A DNA stretch of 64,000 bases from Lumnitzera littorea (taxonomy: Eukaryota > Streptophyta > Magnoliopsida > Myrtales > Combretaceae). The stretch's first letter is position 1, and every line of letters starts with the position of its first letter. Shown piece after piece: positions 46,901 through 60,217 of the stretch. The translations under genes were made by a program, and so were the position numbers. Where the stretch lies: positions 86,616,885 to 86,680,884 of the forward strand of contig JAMXBB010000007.1 of the NCBI GenBank assembly GCA_024138015.1, written 5' to 3'. Below the pieces are notes generated by a model. The model made no database searches, was not told the origin of the DNA, and saw only the letters and a list, made by a program, of their open reading frames with translations.

Positions 46901-48190
46901 TAAGTTACTCTTTGAAACCTCCTTTATAAACATGCTATAATGGCATGATTTAATCATGGGCTGCTTTCATTACGACCATGTGAAAGTGCGACTGGCCCTC
47001 TATGTAAGAGATGACAGGACATTAGGACTTCAAACTTCTTCTTTTTTTTTTTTTTTTTTTAATTGGAATGACTTTAATTCCTTCTTTATTTAATGGGGCC
47101 ATACGTTACCTTGTTCAAATCTGTACATTACAATGCGACGTCTGGTTTGGATGTTGCCACGCATATGCTTTACATGCAAAATGCTCCCCGAAATTGATGG
47201 TTGTGATTTCAAAAATACTTCTTTATATCCAAAGTGCGTGACGTATAAGTTCACTACATTTCCATATACAAAATTTTTCCCATTGTAAATAAACCTTCAA
47301 AACTATTTATTAAATGCAAACAATTTTTCTAAATTTTTAAAAGATATGTTCACCCTTAAAACTTATGAAAAAATATTATTAGATCCGGTCAAAAAAATTA
47401 ACTTAGATATATAAAAGAATAAAAATTTAAAGATGGAACTGGATTCAACCACGTTCAATCAAGAATGGATCAAATTAGTTTTAAGACCGGATCAAATTGA
47501 ATCGGTTAAATCATAAGAACAATTCGAGTTTGATAATATTGTAAAAACTTATATATACTTCGAAATGATTCTAAATACTTTAAAACTATTAATTTTTATC
47601 GTTTTTTGAATAATTTTAACTGTAATTTGAGGATATACATGCATTTTTTAAAGTTATATGAAAGTGAAGATGCATTTTAAGACTTAGAAATCTATATTCA
47701 AGGATTGTTTGCAATATCCTCTTTTAGGGACCAAATTACTCGAATAGACGTGTCACATAATTGAGCATTTATGGTGAGTCGTGCGACTTATGATACTTCT
47801 CTTGACATTTTTTTTTTTTTTTTGAATTTTTTAACGTAGTGAGCTGGATTAAAATCAGAAAATGCAATTTGCTAGTTGGATGAGTAAGATTCCACTAAGC
47901 TGAGCCTTAACAAATGCTTATAGTAGCTTTTTATATTGGGTCCTTTGTTTACTTCACGACACCTGGATGAAAGAAACAATAAAATTATAGATTAAATTAT
48001 GGAAAATATTTGATGTGCGGATGATAAATGCCGAATGCATATTCGTAAAATTATTATGATCTTGTTTTGCATGCTATAACTTCACATGATAATCTATATG
48101 TGGAGAATTTTTTTTATTTACTATTACATATAACAAATATTATGTATTTATTAATTATATAATAAATATTACCAATTTATGAAACCTATC
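43967..48190. other. Intergenic DNA; nothing firmly recognised
   Basis: AT-rich sequence with a small hairpin at 44046-44065 (ATCTCTAT/ATAGAGAT), a (GGGGAA)n patch near 45530-45555 and long T-runs near 47041-47060. Short frames at 45435-45683 and 45701-45919 match nothing known. Confidence 0.5.
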
Positions 48191-48192
48191 TC

Positions 48193-48410
48193 ACATCTCT
48201 TAAATATAACACCCATATCGTATTTTAAAAATACGGTATATATTTAATTACATTAATGTTGTATTTCTTAAATGCAAAATAGGTATATATGTCTATACCG
48301 CACATTCAAAAAATTTGACATATATACAATTCTTATATGTTATATCTCTTAAATGCGAGATAGCTATTATAATTCAAACATTAAATCACATTTCATAAAT
48401 GTGACACTTT
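48193..48410. repeat. Cluster of short palindromes with a TTAAATG-type core
   Basis: Four small inverted repeats follow each other: CGTATTTTAAAAATACG (about 48220), TATTTCTTAAATGCAAAATA (about 48261), TATCTCTTAAATGCGAGATA (about 48344) and CACATTTCATAAATGTG (about 48388). A related CATCTCTTAAATATAAC lies at about 48193. Stems are 5-7 bases. They look like diverged units of one repeat. Confidence 0.6.
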
Positions 48411-49591
48411 TATTATTTTCAATGTTATATTTTTTCAAATATTATTTAAGATTTGTATTTATATAATATTTTTCATTTAATTCATATTAATGTAATTTTT
48501 TTTTTGAAAAAAAATAGTAGACATCTACTTCATCCATATGTATGTTATTTATATTTGTGTCGGAGTCAGTAGAGTTTTTTATCGATCCCGCTATCACGGC
48601 TCGTTAATTATTTATCTTTTCTTGAACTGAATTTTCTTCACACTCATTGACTCAAAGTGTTTAATGAAAGGACTTGGATCATTTAAGGTTTTTTTTTTTT
48701 AATTTCTTAAAATTACAATTTGATTTTTGAAATATCAGATAATATCATTGCAATACTATCTTTTTTTCAAATATCTAGACAATAATAACTACTAGTTTCT
48801 AATTTTAGGAACTTTAAGAAAAATGTAATTTTAGAGGATCCATTTCCTTAATAATAACTAATTACTGTTATTACATATGGATGGTACTAATTTCTTTAAA
48901 AAAATATATAGATTCATTCATTCGAAATGCCTTTAATAATAGTGTGACCAGTAAGAGGGATGAATGACGCTTGCAATAAAAATAATCAAAATAGCTCATG
49001 GTTGATATACATTATCAAATATGATATTCAGGTCGCCAAAGAGATAATTGATATCTATACATATTACTCTTCTTTCGATTGAAACAATTTTAAATTTGTA
49101 TTTGACATGCATTGATATATCTTACAAGTGCAAAATAATGATTTTTTTTGTTATTATTTGTAACGAATTAAGTAACAGGATAACTGCAAATTACCACGAA
49201 GTTAACATATATTATTTTCAATTTTTCTATTCTTGTATGAATACAAATATACATTTTCGCAGCTTACATTTTTCATTGGTCAAAGTCTTTGTTACTTTTC
49301 ACGCATTGTACGAACTGTTACTTAGGTATTTTTCTTTCTTTCTTTTTTTTTGGCATTGAGAACCTTCGTCACAAGCTTCCAAAAAGAAAAAAAAATTGTG
49401 CAAAACCTTTCTCTTTGTCCAATACATCACTTATTTTCCTGAAAAGTTTAATCCTTTGCAAAAACTCATGCGAGCAAGATCTTTTATTCACACAATATGA
49501 AATATAATTAAAGGAAAGAAATAATTTTTTTTTTATAATTAATCTGAAAAGGAAGTAGAAATGGGTAAATCCAAGCCCAATTCACATATAT
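48411..49591. other. Intergenic DNA; nothing recognised
   Basis: AT-rich sequence with T-runs. A frame at 49048-49359 has no homology that I recognise and is probably chance. Confidence 0.5.
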
Positions 49592-49854
49592 TGTGAAGAT
49601 TAAGTATCCCTCTAGAGTAGTGCAACGACGATCAATCTCCTTCAAGCCTAATGCGAAGTGCAATATGGATGCAAGGATTCGAAACAAAAATGGAGATGGA
49701 GAAGATATGCAAAAGAAAAGTTCATAAAACTAATTCAATAATTAAAGAAGTACAAGCCTATTATTTATACTCAACTATGTATAGGTGTAACTAACTAATT
49801 ATATGAAAACAAACTCCTAACCGTATATAACAAACTATATTTAATATTTCCACA
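49592..49854 (-). repeat. 3' LTR of the copia element (263 bp)
   Basis: Same length as the other LTR, with no indel. By hand count about 25 of 263 positions differ, most of them transitions, so the insertion is not recent. Confidence 0.95.
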
Positions 49855-50099
49855 ATCCCTCCTCAAGTTAGAGCTTCCCGCAAGCCCAACTTGAAACACA
49901 ATTTACGTAACTATGTAGAACTTAAAGCTTTGGTGAAAACATTTGCAGCTTGAATAAAGGAGGGACCATATATAGGCTACAAAAATCCAAATGAAACATG
50001 ATCTCTAACGAAATGAGCTTTAATGTTAATGTGTTTCGTTTGAGTGTGAAAATAAGGATTATGAATGATGTTTAATGCAGATTTGTTGTCACAAGCCAA

Positions 50100-53000
50100 C
50101 TAAACACGGAATTCAACAGAGAAACCAAAATCTCTCAAAATATAAGAGACCCATAATAACTCCTTTGTAGTAGCTCCTAAGCTTCGATACTCTACCTCAG
50201 TTATGAATGTTGCAACAGTGGGTTGCTTCTTGGTTTTCCACACAACTAATGCATCTCCAATGAAAACACAATAACTAGACAATGATTTTCTATCAACAAC
50301 ACTGGAACCTCAATCAAAATCCGAAAAAGCCTTTCGTACAAAAGAAGTGTGAATAGGATAGAACAACCGAAGACCAACAGAGCCTTTAAGATAACGCAAC
50401 AAGTAAAAGAGTGCATCTAGATGAGGTTTGCGTAGATGTGCTAAGAACTGACTAAGCCTATGTATAGCATAAGAAACATTTGGACGAGTCAAAGAAATGT
50501 AAAGTAACTTGCCTACAATCTTGTGATAAAAGATCAAATTAGAAAGGAGATCACCAAAATATGCATTAAGTGTTAAATGAGGCTGCATGGGAAAGGTAGT
50601 TGACTTTGCTCCAGTAAGACCAACATGTTGTAAAACATCCATAATAAACTTTCTCTTATGGACAAATAGACCAGTATTTGTTTGGCATAACTCAAGACTA
50701 AGAAAAAACTGAGTTGGTCTTTTATTGTGAACTTGGCATCAAGAGCATGTTTACCATGAGAAATAAAATTAGTAGCAAACCTTGTCATAAGCATATCATC
50801 AATGCAAAGAAGTACAAAAGCATAAACATTGTCGGCCCAATATGTGAATAAAGAAACATCATGTGTGGACTGTGTAAAACTCAACGAAACAAGAAATTTG
50901 GAAATTTCCAAATTCCACTGTCATGAAGCTTGTTGTAGACCATACAAAGAGCGTTTCAATTTACATACTTGATGAGGAGAAGCTTTATCATATCCTTGGG
51001 GTGGAACCATGTATATTTCTTCATCCAAATGTCCATACAAGAAGGCATTATTAACATCAATTTGAGAAATAGGCCAAGAAAATGCAGTAGCCAATGCTAA
51101 CAATATCCTAATTGTGCCTATCTTAGCAACAAGTAAGAAAGTGTCATGAAAATCCTCACCTTCAACTTCGGTAAACCCTTTTGCAACTAAACGTGCCTTA
51201 TATCTTTCAATTGTGCCATTTGGTCTAATTTAATTTTATAAACCCATTTAGATCCAATTACATTTTTCCCTTTAGGTAAAGTAGTTAAATCCCATGTATC
51301 ATTACTTTCTAAAATAGCAAGCTCATTTTGCATAGCTAACTACCACTCTTTAGACTAAGATGCTTTTAAATAACTACTAGGTTCTTGAACAATAAACACT
51401 TTAAGGAGTGATGCCACAAAATCAATTGAGTAGGCAAGAAATAATGAGGAGGTGAGCAAAGGATAAGAGGATGAAGGTGTGAATAGAACAGCTTAAGCAA
51501 AAGAATTAACAGATTGTGTATTATGCACAAAATCCTGTAACCACTATAGACCATGTCTAACTCTATCTGAGCACCTCACTTGTGCTTATGACTGAGCTTC
51601 GGGAGAGTGAATAGAAACTAAATCAAATAATGATTGATCAGTAGAACAAGTGTCTCAACTTTTAGATGGCATAGACAGAGTTCTAATCAATTGAAGACTG
51701 ATAAGAAAGTAAGGTAGGTTCACAGGGCTTTGATAAAGAAAGCTCAGCTTCAAAACTCAAGGGCAAAGGAAGAACTTATCCATCAGGACATGTGTTTGTA
51801 TATAGAGACTGATTCTCCTTTAAAGGAAATTTGGTCTCATGAAAGACTATATCATGATATGTAAGTATTTGATGACCTTAAAGATCATATATACAGTATC
51901 GCTTTTCATTAGAAGAGTAACCAAGAAAAACACATTTAAGTGCCTTAAACGCAAACTTATCCTTAGGAACAAGAAGTTTAGCCACAAAACATAAACAACC
52001 TACAACTCGAAGATGATCATATGAAGGAGGGTGACCAAATAACTTTTCATATGGAGTTTTCCAAGCTAAAGTTGCCATAGGCATTCGATTAACTAGATAA
52101 GTAGCAGTAAGAGTACATTCCCCCCAAAATCTCTTAGGTAAGTGAGCATGAAGAGATACAACCCTTGCTGTTTCAACCAAATGATGATGTTTCCTCTCTA
52201 CCTGACCATTTTACTATGGAGTATATGTAATTGTTTTCTGATGAACAATACCCAAATTGGAAAACATAGATTGAAAATAACAAGATAGGAATTTTGACCC
52301 ATTATCACTTCAGACAAACTTAGGAGTTTTAGAAAAATGGCTGTGTAAGTAAGTAAGAAATTTAGACATAATAGAAGGAACTTGACTTTTATGATAAAGC
52401 AAAAAGGTCCAAATGGATTTAGTGCAGTCATCAACAACAGCGAGAAAATGACGTGTACCGGTAATTGAAGCTTCCTTATATGGGCCCTAAACATCCATAT
52501 GCAACATTTCAAAAGGAAGAGAGGATATATGAACACTTCTATGAAAAGGAAATCTGTGAAACTTAGCCTCATGACAAGCATCACAAGAGAAATCATGAAA
52601 TTGCAAATGTTTACAAGCTACTAAATGTCTAAGTTTAGACAATGAAGTATGACCTAATCTAGAATGAAATAGCTTAAGAGAAATTGTAGACGAGTTACAG
52701 GATATGTTTGAAGAAAAAACAGAAATAGAACATGAAGAACCACTAGTTAAAGCATTGAATTTAAGATTGTTGTGCACTTAAAGAACCTATAGTCTACATA
52801 CTACTCTAGCACTGGCCACAATATTATTAGTTCTCCGGTCTTGTATAGTGCAAGTAGTAAAATCAAAATGGGCAATCAAATGAAGGTCTTTAATAAGATT
52901 ATGCACAAAGAGCAGATTATGAGTAAAACTAGGTACCAAGTATACATCGTGTATGATAAGTGTGGGACTTAAAAAGACTGAACCTGCATAAGTAACTTCA

Positions 53001-53110
53001 AGATCATTTCCATCAAGTAGTTTAACGTGTATAGGGTGTAAAAGACCAACAATGTCGTATAATATTGTATGATAAGGGGTCATGTAGTTTGTAGCATCGG
53101 TATCCGCTAT
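50100..53110 (-). pseudogene. Pol of the copia element (protease, integrase, RT, RNase H)
   Basis: Protease: I-A-D-T-D-A-T-N-Y-M-T-P at about 53110-53075, with Asp in place of the active-site Gly. Pre-integrase: LFHSRLGHTSLSKLRHL and FSCDACHEAKFHRFPF (about 52675-52535). Integrase: frameshifted core, then LPKRFWGECTLTATYLVNRM and HLRVVGCLCFVA (about 52150-51970). RT: ISQIDVNNAFLYGHLDEEIY and VCKLKRSLYGLQQAS (about 51070-50920), with catalytic LLCIDDMLMT near 50815-50790. RNase H: GKLLYISLTRPNVSYAIHRL and SQFLAHLRKPHLDALFYLLR (about 50520-50395), then EVEYRSLGATTKELLWV (about 50200-50150). At least five breaks make it non-functional. Confidence 0.9.
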
Positions 53111-53257
53111 CTAAGAATCCAAATAGTTATTAAGAGCATTAAAGCAAAAGAGGCTAGAATGTAATGTACTTGTGTAATCCACATTATTTGCCAAAGCTAA
53201 AGTACAATTCTAAGAAGATTCTTCCTTCATAAACTTCATGAATTCTTAACACAAGTT

Positions 53258-54304
53258 CTACATAACCTGCATATCTGCAACATCAACAAATCGTTGAGAT
53301 GATTCTTCATTAAAACATTCTGCAACTGGATAATCCAATGGAGAACTAAACACTCCTATAGCATTAACTCCTCTAGTGTTCACATTAATGTCAAAAAGCA
53401 CAGCAACATTAGCACTAGTGATTTTTCCTCTAGTAATCCATTTACCTTTAAACCATTCTAGATACCTTATCGATTGAAAACAATTCTTTATCGAATGACC
53501 ATCCACTTTGTAATGTTTACGAGTTAACTTGCTTTTTAGTTTCTTCCTTTCTTTACCACTTATAAATGCTTTGCCTCTAATAACAAAAGCTGATGCATCT
53601 GCTTCATTGAATAGGATAGAAGACACCTGTCGCTGTTTCTCAATTTGCTGCACAAAATAAAATGCTTTATTGATTGAAGGCACGGGATCCATCAATAAAA
53701 TTTGATTACGAATATTATCATATGCCTCATTAAGCCCTATAAGAAACTGTATTAAGTGCGTTTGTGATTCTAACTCTTGTAATTTCTCTCGCAAATTGCA
53801 AGCACATGCATCCATAGAACCACAAACACAATGTGGATAAGATTGCACTTATTGTAACTCATCCCAACATTTCTTGAGCTTACAATAATAGGCATTAACA
53901 CTTTGATTGTTTTGTTTGAGATTAAAAATGTCATATTGTAATTGAAACACTAGCGGACCATTAGAAACACTAAACTGCTTAACTACTTATTTCTACAATT
54001 ACTGAGCTGGCTACGCATATATAAAACTCTAAGCAATTTCAAAATTCATTGAATTTAACATCCAGCATCTAACCATATAGTCACAGCATAACCATTGGTC
54101 TAGATCAAATGAGTCATTACTAGGCTTAATCATGGAACCATCTATCAGTCCTAATTTTAAGTTTGCTCCAAGTCTTAACTTAATCGACCAACTCCAGCTA
54201 AGAAAATCATTTCCATTGAATATTAGGTTTCCAACTGCCATATTATCACTTACTATATTGTCTATTGAACCTTCTAAAGTGCTCATGCTTTTAAACTTAG
54301 TCAA
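53258..54304 (-). pseudogene. Gag of the copia element
   Basis: From 54304 the frame gives MTKFKSMSTLEGSI, NLIFNGNDFLSWSWSIKLRL and GLIDGSMIKPSND, the N-terminal copia Gag. After breaks, LIQFLIGLNEAYDNIRNQIL and LLMDPVPSINKAFYFVQQIE (about 53755-53645) match the Gag core. The zinc knuckle region (KVDGHSIKNCFQ, about 53515) has lost its first cysteines. A stop or frameshift at about 53850-54030 separates the halves. Confidence 0.85.
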
Positions 54305-54326
54305 GCAAAGATATTACCTGAACTAA

Positions 54327-54338
54327 GGTCTGATACCA
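54327..54338 (-). other. Primer-binding site of the copia element (initiator Met tRNA)
   Basis: On the minus strand TGGTATCAGACC directly follows the 5' LTR; TGGTATCAGA complements the 3' end of plant initiator Met tRNA, the usual copia primer. Confidence 0.9.
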
Positions 54339-54601
54339 TGTGAAGATTAAGTGTTCGTCCAGAGTAGTGCAACGACGATCAATCTCCTTTAAGCCTGATG
54401 CAAAGAGCAATACGGACACAAGGATTCAAAACAAAAATGGACATGGAGAAGATGTGCAAACGAAAAGTTCATAAAACTAATTCAATAATTAAAGAAGTAG
54501 AAACCTACCATTTATACTCAATTATGTACAGGTGTAACTAACTAACTACATGAAAACAAACTCCTAACCATATATAACAGACTATATTTAATATTTCCAC
54601 A
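54339..54601 (-). repeat. 5' LTR of the copia element (263 bp)
   Basis: It precedes the primer-binding site on the minus strand. It contains TATATTTAA-like text suitable for a weak TATA and ends (minus strand) AATCTTCACA. Confidence 0.95.
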
Positions 54602-54669
54602 TGTATCCCACATCGTCTCTACTTACAATGAAATATCGCAATCATAGAATTTCTTACCTAAAAATTGTC

Positions 54670-54735
54670 TTCTATTTATTTATTTATCTTTCTATCTATC
54701 TATCTATCTATTTATTTATTTATTATTTACTTCGA
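54670..54735. repeat. TATT/TATC microsatellite
   Basis: Runs of TTTA/ATCT units: TATTTATTTATCT, then (CTAT)n, then TTTATTTATTTATT. It lies just outside the copia element. Confidence 0.9.
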
Positions 54736-56119
54736 ATTTTCCTACGTAGCTAAGATATGTTTATTAAATATAAATCCAATTGTCAAGTTCATAACAAAAC
54801 GGGAACAATATACATATGATGCCTTTATATGAAGGTTGCTCCTCAATTAGGTGGAACACATTGCAATGCACCAGCAAGACAGTTTACGATCTACTCGATG
54901 TAGATTAGCAACTAGTAGTTTGAAAAATATGCTTGCTTTTAGATCTTTGTTGCTTTCCTTCCTCGTATATCTTTTGGATCTTCAATTTATACTACCCCCA
55001 AAAGTTGGATCTAAGTGGTTGAATTAGAGATAATCTGAAAAGGATCGATTTTTGGAATTAAATTGAGATAAAGAATGAAACTATCCAGCGACTTAATCAA
55101 AAGATAAATATTTTTAAACTAATACAATAAATGATTGACGTTAGCAAAATGGTTTAAATAAAATGTTATTATCTGATACAAAATAAAATATTACATTAGA
55201 ATAGAGATTAAAATTAGTCATTACGAAAAAAAAGGATGAATATTTTGTGAAATTAACATGCTATATCGCCAAGGTCTAATGGCATTAAGTTAGAACCCTA
55301 AGATTATCTTATATTTGTAGCACTTTTCATAGCATTCATCTTCTACTTAAACCATCGCAAAGTTTCATCTCTATAATTTGAACTTAAGTTTGAATATTCA
55401 CCCTTCGCTATGTAATTTTCCTAGTATAAACCACTCACAAAATCACTTTGATTGAGGTCTGAAGGGCATATGGATTAGTTTTCTTTTCTTGAAATCTCAA
55501 GGATTTCAACAAATTGGTGATTAAGTGACCCAATATGTGTTGAATTAATTTACTCCTACCCATAAGATCAAGTTTAAGTAACGAAATCGACCAAAATAAA
55601 TTGTGAAGGTAGAGAAATAATTGGAGTCTAACACAAGAACGTATGTTAATACTAACAGTAATATCATCTTGTCATGGGACATATTTTATGCACTAAGGAG
55701 AACTAAAGAGCTAATAATAATAAAACAAATAAAGGCAAACATGGCTTGCAAAAGTATGAAATGGTCCGTTCTCTATATTTCCTTCTATCTTGAATTTTAT
55801 TTTATGTTCTCTCGAATCTTTGATGGTTATTCAAGTCTATCGTTATTTCCTTCAATTGTTTGATCTACTTTATTTCCCTTCATTCTAGCTTATCATTTTG
55901 GTAGTTATCCATTTACCGTTTTGGTAGTTTACAATTGTTTTATATCTCTAATGTTAACTTGATTCGAATACCATATTTTGTTTTTTAGGTTTCGCAAGAG
56001 TTGCAGGCATGATGATACGTTTCCTCCATATGTATTCCTGAAAGATTTACCTAAACAACTACTACTACCCCTATACAATGCATATAGGAGTTACAATCTC
56101 CAACAAGCTTATTATAAGC
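54736..56119. other. Intergenic DNA; nothing recognised
   Basis: AT-rich sequence with short unrelated frames (for example 55621-55863). No splice-linked coding pattern or repeat boundary was seen. Confidence 0.5.
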
Positions 56120-58638
56120 TGTCACGCTCCAAATTGAAAGAGTCGTAACAGTCTTGCCGTGTAAACCAACCTTACAAGAAGCTATTTCCTTAGCTACTAA
56201 TATAGATATAGTCCATACAAAATGAATGACGACTCAAGCAGTTCTGAAGCTGTCAAATTGGCATCTGTAGTATATAAAACCTATGGAGTAACATTTTATA
56301 ACATACATTTTCTTATACTTATAAATAGATTGGTTCTTATACACAATCTTATATACATCAAAAGTTTCAAAGTTTTCAAAAGAAACTGTACAACTCTACA
56401 GGAGGACTACATTACACATATAGATATAACAACAAGTCAATAAAGACTATAAGACCTTTCAGAAAAACCTTATAATCCTCCTACAACTTCACTCCTCAAA
56501 AGAAAAAAAAAAGTATCATGAGTTTCAATCCGTTCATTACACTTCACAACTTCACTCCTCAACTCGTCGAACTAACCTTAAGGACAACCTCAACAAGGCA
56601 TCTTTTGGTACTATTTTACACCTGTAAAATAATTTATTAGGATGTGAGCTCAACTAACTTAGTAAAAAGAGATGGAGTCACAAGAATACCTTACAAACAC
56701 GGTTGTTCAATCATTAATTAAACACAAATACAATAGACAAATGATATAGCATCTCATAATGTTTAATCAGTTCATTGTGAAGTTAAAGCAATTTTGTCCA
56801 TTCTAACCTAGATTCCAAGGAGTTTCACCGTGATACTATTAGACTAAATTCAAGCTTATGTAATAAAGAGTACCCTTCTTCTTAGACAACATTCAAATCA
56901 TAGATCTAAACCTTACCGTGACTCCTTCTCCTATCACTTAGTTTGATTAAAGGTAGGAAAAAGACCACTTCTGTTATCCTTAACGAATGCATCGGTATTT
57001 AGTCTAACAATCTAATCATTACCCTTATTAGGTTATCGTAAATATCAAGTTAGATGTTTAGTCAATTTAAGATTAGTCCAAATTATTATGTAAGCAACCA
57101 AGTTCATACACGTAAGATATGATATATATTCAAGTAGGAAAAAACACTTAGAATTTAACTCCCCATCAATAATCAATATTCCAAGCATACACATAACATA
57201 TAGCATATGTACAAACAATCTAGCTATAACCACAAACAAGCACTCTTACTCCTTCAAGTATCCAATATGATACTTTAATATTCCATTAAGCATTGATCCT
57301 AACTTATCTAGACATAATGTCATATGCTCCTATATATCGTGTTCATAATCTTCATTAATAATCCTTAAAAAATAATACACAACTTTAGTTTTCAATTCAC
57401 ATATGAAGTAAGAACTTATTTTCATTATTAGGTAAGTTTATGTTCCGATATAAGTAAGTTCTTTAGTTATTTATCTAATTTTTAGTTGACTTGAGATAGG
57501 TTCTAACTAAGGTTCTGACTAAAGTTCTCACCCGTTACCTTACGTTAGGTTTTTACTTAAGAAGTTCCTAACTTATATTCTAACTTCAATATAATTATAA
57601 AGTTCCAATATCGATTACTTTTGACCCAAAGTCCATTTTTAGTATAATCAAGTTATTCACTCCCAAAGTACATTCTAATATACTTTTTGACCTAGTTTTT
57701 GACTGGTCAACTATTACCATAACTTATTATTTAACTCATACACAAACTTACCTTGCATTTCCAAAATTTCCACACTTTGTAATATTAGTAAATATCGATT
57801 AAGAACTTTAATTATATACACCAACTCTCAATATACTAAATCCTTATTTACACTTACATAGTAACTTAGAGATTTAATTTCAAATTCACCAAATACCCAC
57901 TTTTTGCTTAAAAATTATCATTTCTTAAATCACAATAATCCACTTCAAGCTGCTATTCACACTATAGTTTTACAAAGGATCACTAAAGCTCTTTTGAAAA
58001 AAACCAGTCCAACGCATTGTTTCAACATAAATGAATTTTTCCCTAAAATCCAATGACATGACTTTTATAATCCAACCACATAACATCAAAATTTAACATC
58101 TTAAGAGTATGATCATAAAATTTCAGGTTGAAACTACATCAATTGGTCCTTTGATTATTTGCTTAGAATTTGGTGCGCATGACATTTCTCTTAAGGACCC
58201 CTTATCTATACTAAAAAATTTAAAAATATGATTGGATATTTGAGTTCCTCGTAAAAAAATACGAAGGAAAACCAAATTTCATAATTTTTTATGATCGTTT
58301 GCCATTTTTTATGAAATAAAAAAAAAAATCTAACAACTTATTGAAAACACGAGCTCTAGCCACCGTGGGGAAGGGAGGGTGTGTCGAGCCACTACTTAGT
58401 TTCACTTCTAGCTACTCATTTTCTTGGGGTACTCATAAATCTCAAATTTTCCCTATAATTTTTTATTTTTCTTTCCTTCACTCTCTCTTTATTTCTTAAC
58501 TTCCAAAATTTTTTCGGACTAGTAAATGACCAAACTTATTCCAGATTGCAGGATACTATTTTTATATCACCATTTGACTAACTTTTGATTTTTTTTCTTC
58601 TCTCTTCTTACACATATAAAGTAATTCTAGGTGTTACA
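56120..58638. mobile_element. Possible long solo LTR, 2.5 kb
   Basis: The left edge TGTCACGCTCCAAATTG is the kind of start seen in long plant gypsy LTRs. The right edge AGGTGTTACA (58629-58638) suits the other end. Between them is non-coding AT-rich sequence with C-rich patches. The flanks (TAAGC, ATATC) do not match as a target duplication, so the pairing of these ends is a guess. Confidence 0.35.
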
Positions 58639-60217
58639 ATATCAATTCCTCATATAACTACATTCTAAATTCCATGCAACACCTCTAACACCTGTTTCCT
58701 GGTTGTCTAAAATTTTTTACCATTTTTCCCATCTTTTTATCAATTTATTTAATGAATTATATGTAATTTTAGGTATTTATAATAATTATGGATATATAAT
58801 AATTATACCTGATGCATATACATGTCTTTTATACATTATTTACTGTCCAATATTAATTGTATTAATCTTATAATATATCTTTAAATGTTCGTTAATTTTT
58901 AAAATTTACGTCGCACATAACTGATAATATAATAATGATATCACAAATTCCTATTATTTTAGCTATAATTTTTAATATTTTAATATATTTTTAAATTTCT
59001 AATTTATGGAATCTCCTTAATTAATGTTCTAAGTCTAATAATAAATTTTTAAATTAATCAAATTAATTTTACTGATACTTTAACTTTAGAATTCGATTTC
59101 TATTTGACAAGTATGGGCTCATATAACCCATACTACCCTTTATGAGTTTTGCGTAATTACAAACTTGCGAAATAACAAATTTCCTGTTAGACCCTAGAAT
59201 TGGTACCGAATTAATCGTTTAGGTTCCAAACCTTTTCTTTGATATAGCCAATAGATTTTTGTCAGATGTTTGGTACATAAAGTCGATTTCAAATTCCATA
59301 CTCATAATTGGCTTATCATAGAATAGCTTACCGCTAATACTAATGGTTATAGAGAAATGAGTTCAAGGCCACTCCAAATAGGGCATCACACATATAAACA
59401 ATCATTCATTTTCACTACGTTCATTTTGTTTTTCTTTTTTAATACTAATTTAGGAATATAAGATTCTTGTACGATGTATTTTCAATGCTCAAATTATAAT
59501 CCAAAGCCCTCATTATTGAGACGTGTAGTGAACTAATAAAAAGATCTTCTCCATCTACGGATTAAGCACTTTTTTTTTTTTTTTTATCAATTTTAAGTTA
59601 GGGTTGTTTATCAAATTCTGACCACAAGGAGTATTTGTTTTGAGAGTTGCTCTAACATGGAGATATTAGACCGGTAGTTTTATAACGTTAAAGCCGCCTT
59701 GTCCAGAATGATAACAACACATTCCTGGAACGAGAAATGTATGCTCAAGACTCTAATTTTGTCCACATGTTCTTACAAATAATTTATTATGGATAGGGAA
59801 GTGCAAAGTGTTCCAAAATCAATTTCAATTAACATTAAGTAGTTCAGTAAATAATGAACCGATAAAACATTTGGTAGATCTTTCGGGCCCAAAATAACGG
59901 TAATCTTAAAGAAACTTCTCGTTACTCACCGCTTACAGCCTCTCAACATTATTCTTGAAATCCATATTGTTATTTTGATTAGAGATAGGTACAAAAAAAG
60001 AAAAAAAAAAAAGATCAAACGGAACCAAACCGTAAAACCAAACTAAATCAAACTGAAAATAGGATTAGTTGGAAATTTTTCTAATTCGAAGTATATATAA
60101 TTGGTTTAGAAAGATAATCTAAACCAAGCAAAAAAAATATCAAACAAGTTAATTTTAAGAAATAAAATAATGTATCATCTTCTGGAGAGTTCATTCTCTT
60201 ATTTATATAGGTTTGGT
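58639..60217. other. Intergenic DNA; short repeat-like patch near 60030-60150
   Basis: AT-rich sequence. At about 60030-60150 AACCAAACCGTAAAACCAAAC and a TTGGTTTAG-like stretch resemble the CGAACC-rich ends at 39.4-40.2 kb. T-run at 59571-59585. No gene. Confidence 0.45.

Larger units (their letters stand above)
49592..54601 (-). mobile_element. Ty1/copia LTR retrotransposon, complete in structure, coding-dead
   Basis: Two 263-bp LTRs (49592-49854 and 54339-54601) begin TGTGAAGATT and end TTTCCACA on the plus strand. Coding runs on the minus strand, so the 5' LTR is the right one. Next to it, 54327-54338 is the complement of TGGTATCAGACC, an initiator-Met-tRNA primer site. Beside the left LTR, AACTTGAGGAGGGAT (minus strand, 49855-49869) is the polypurine tract. 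Flanks TATAT (49587-49591) and TGTAT (54602-54606) are a probable target duplication with one mismatch. Domain order gag, protease, integrase, RT, RNase H defines copia. Length of 5.0 kb is typical. Confidence 0.95.
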
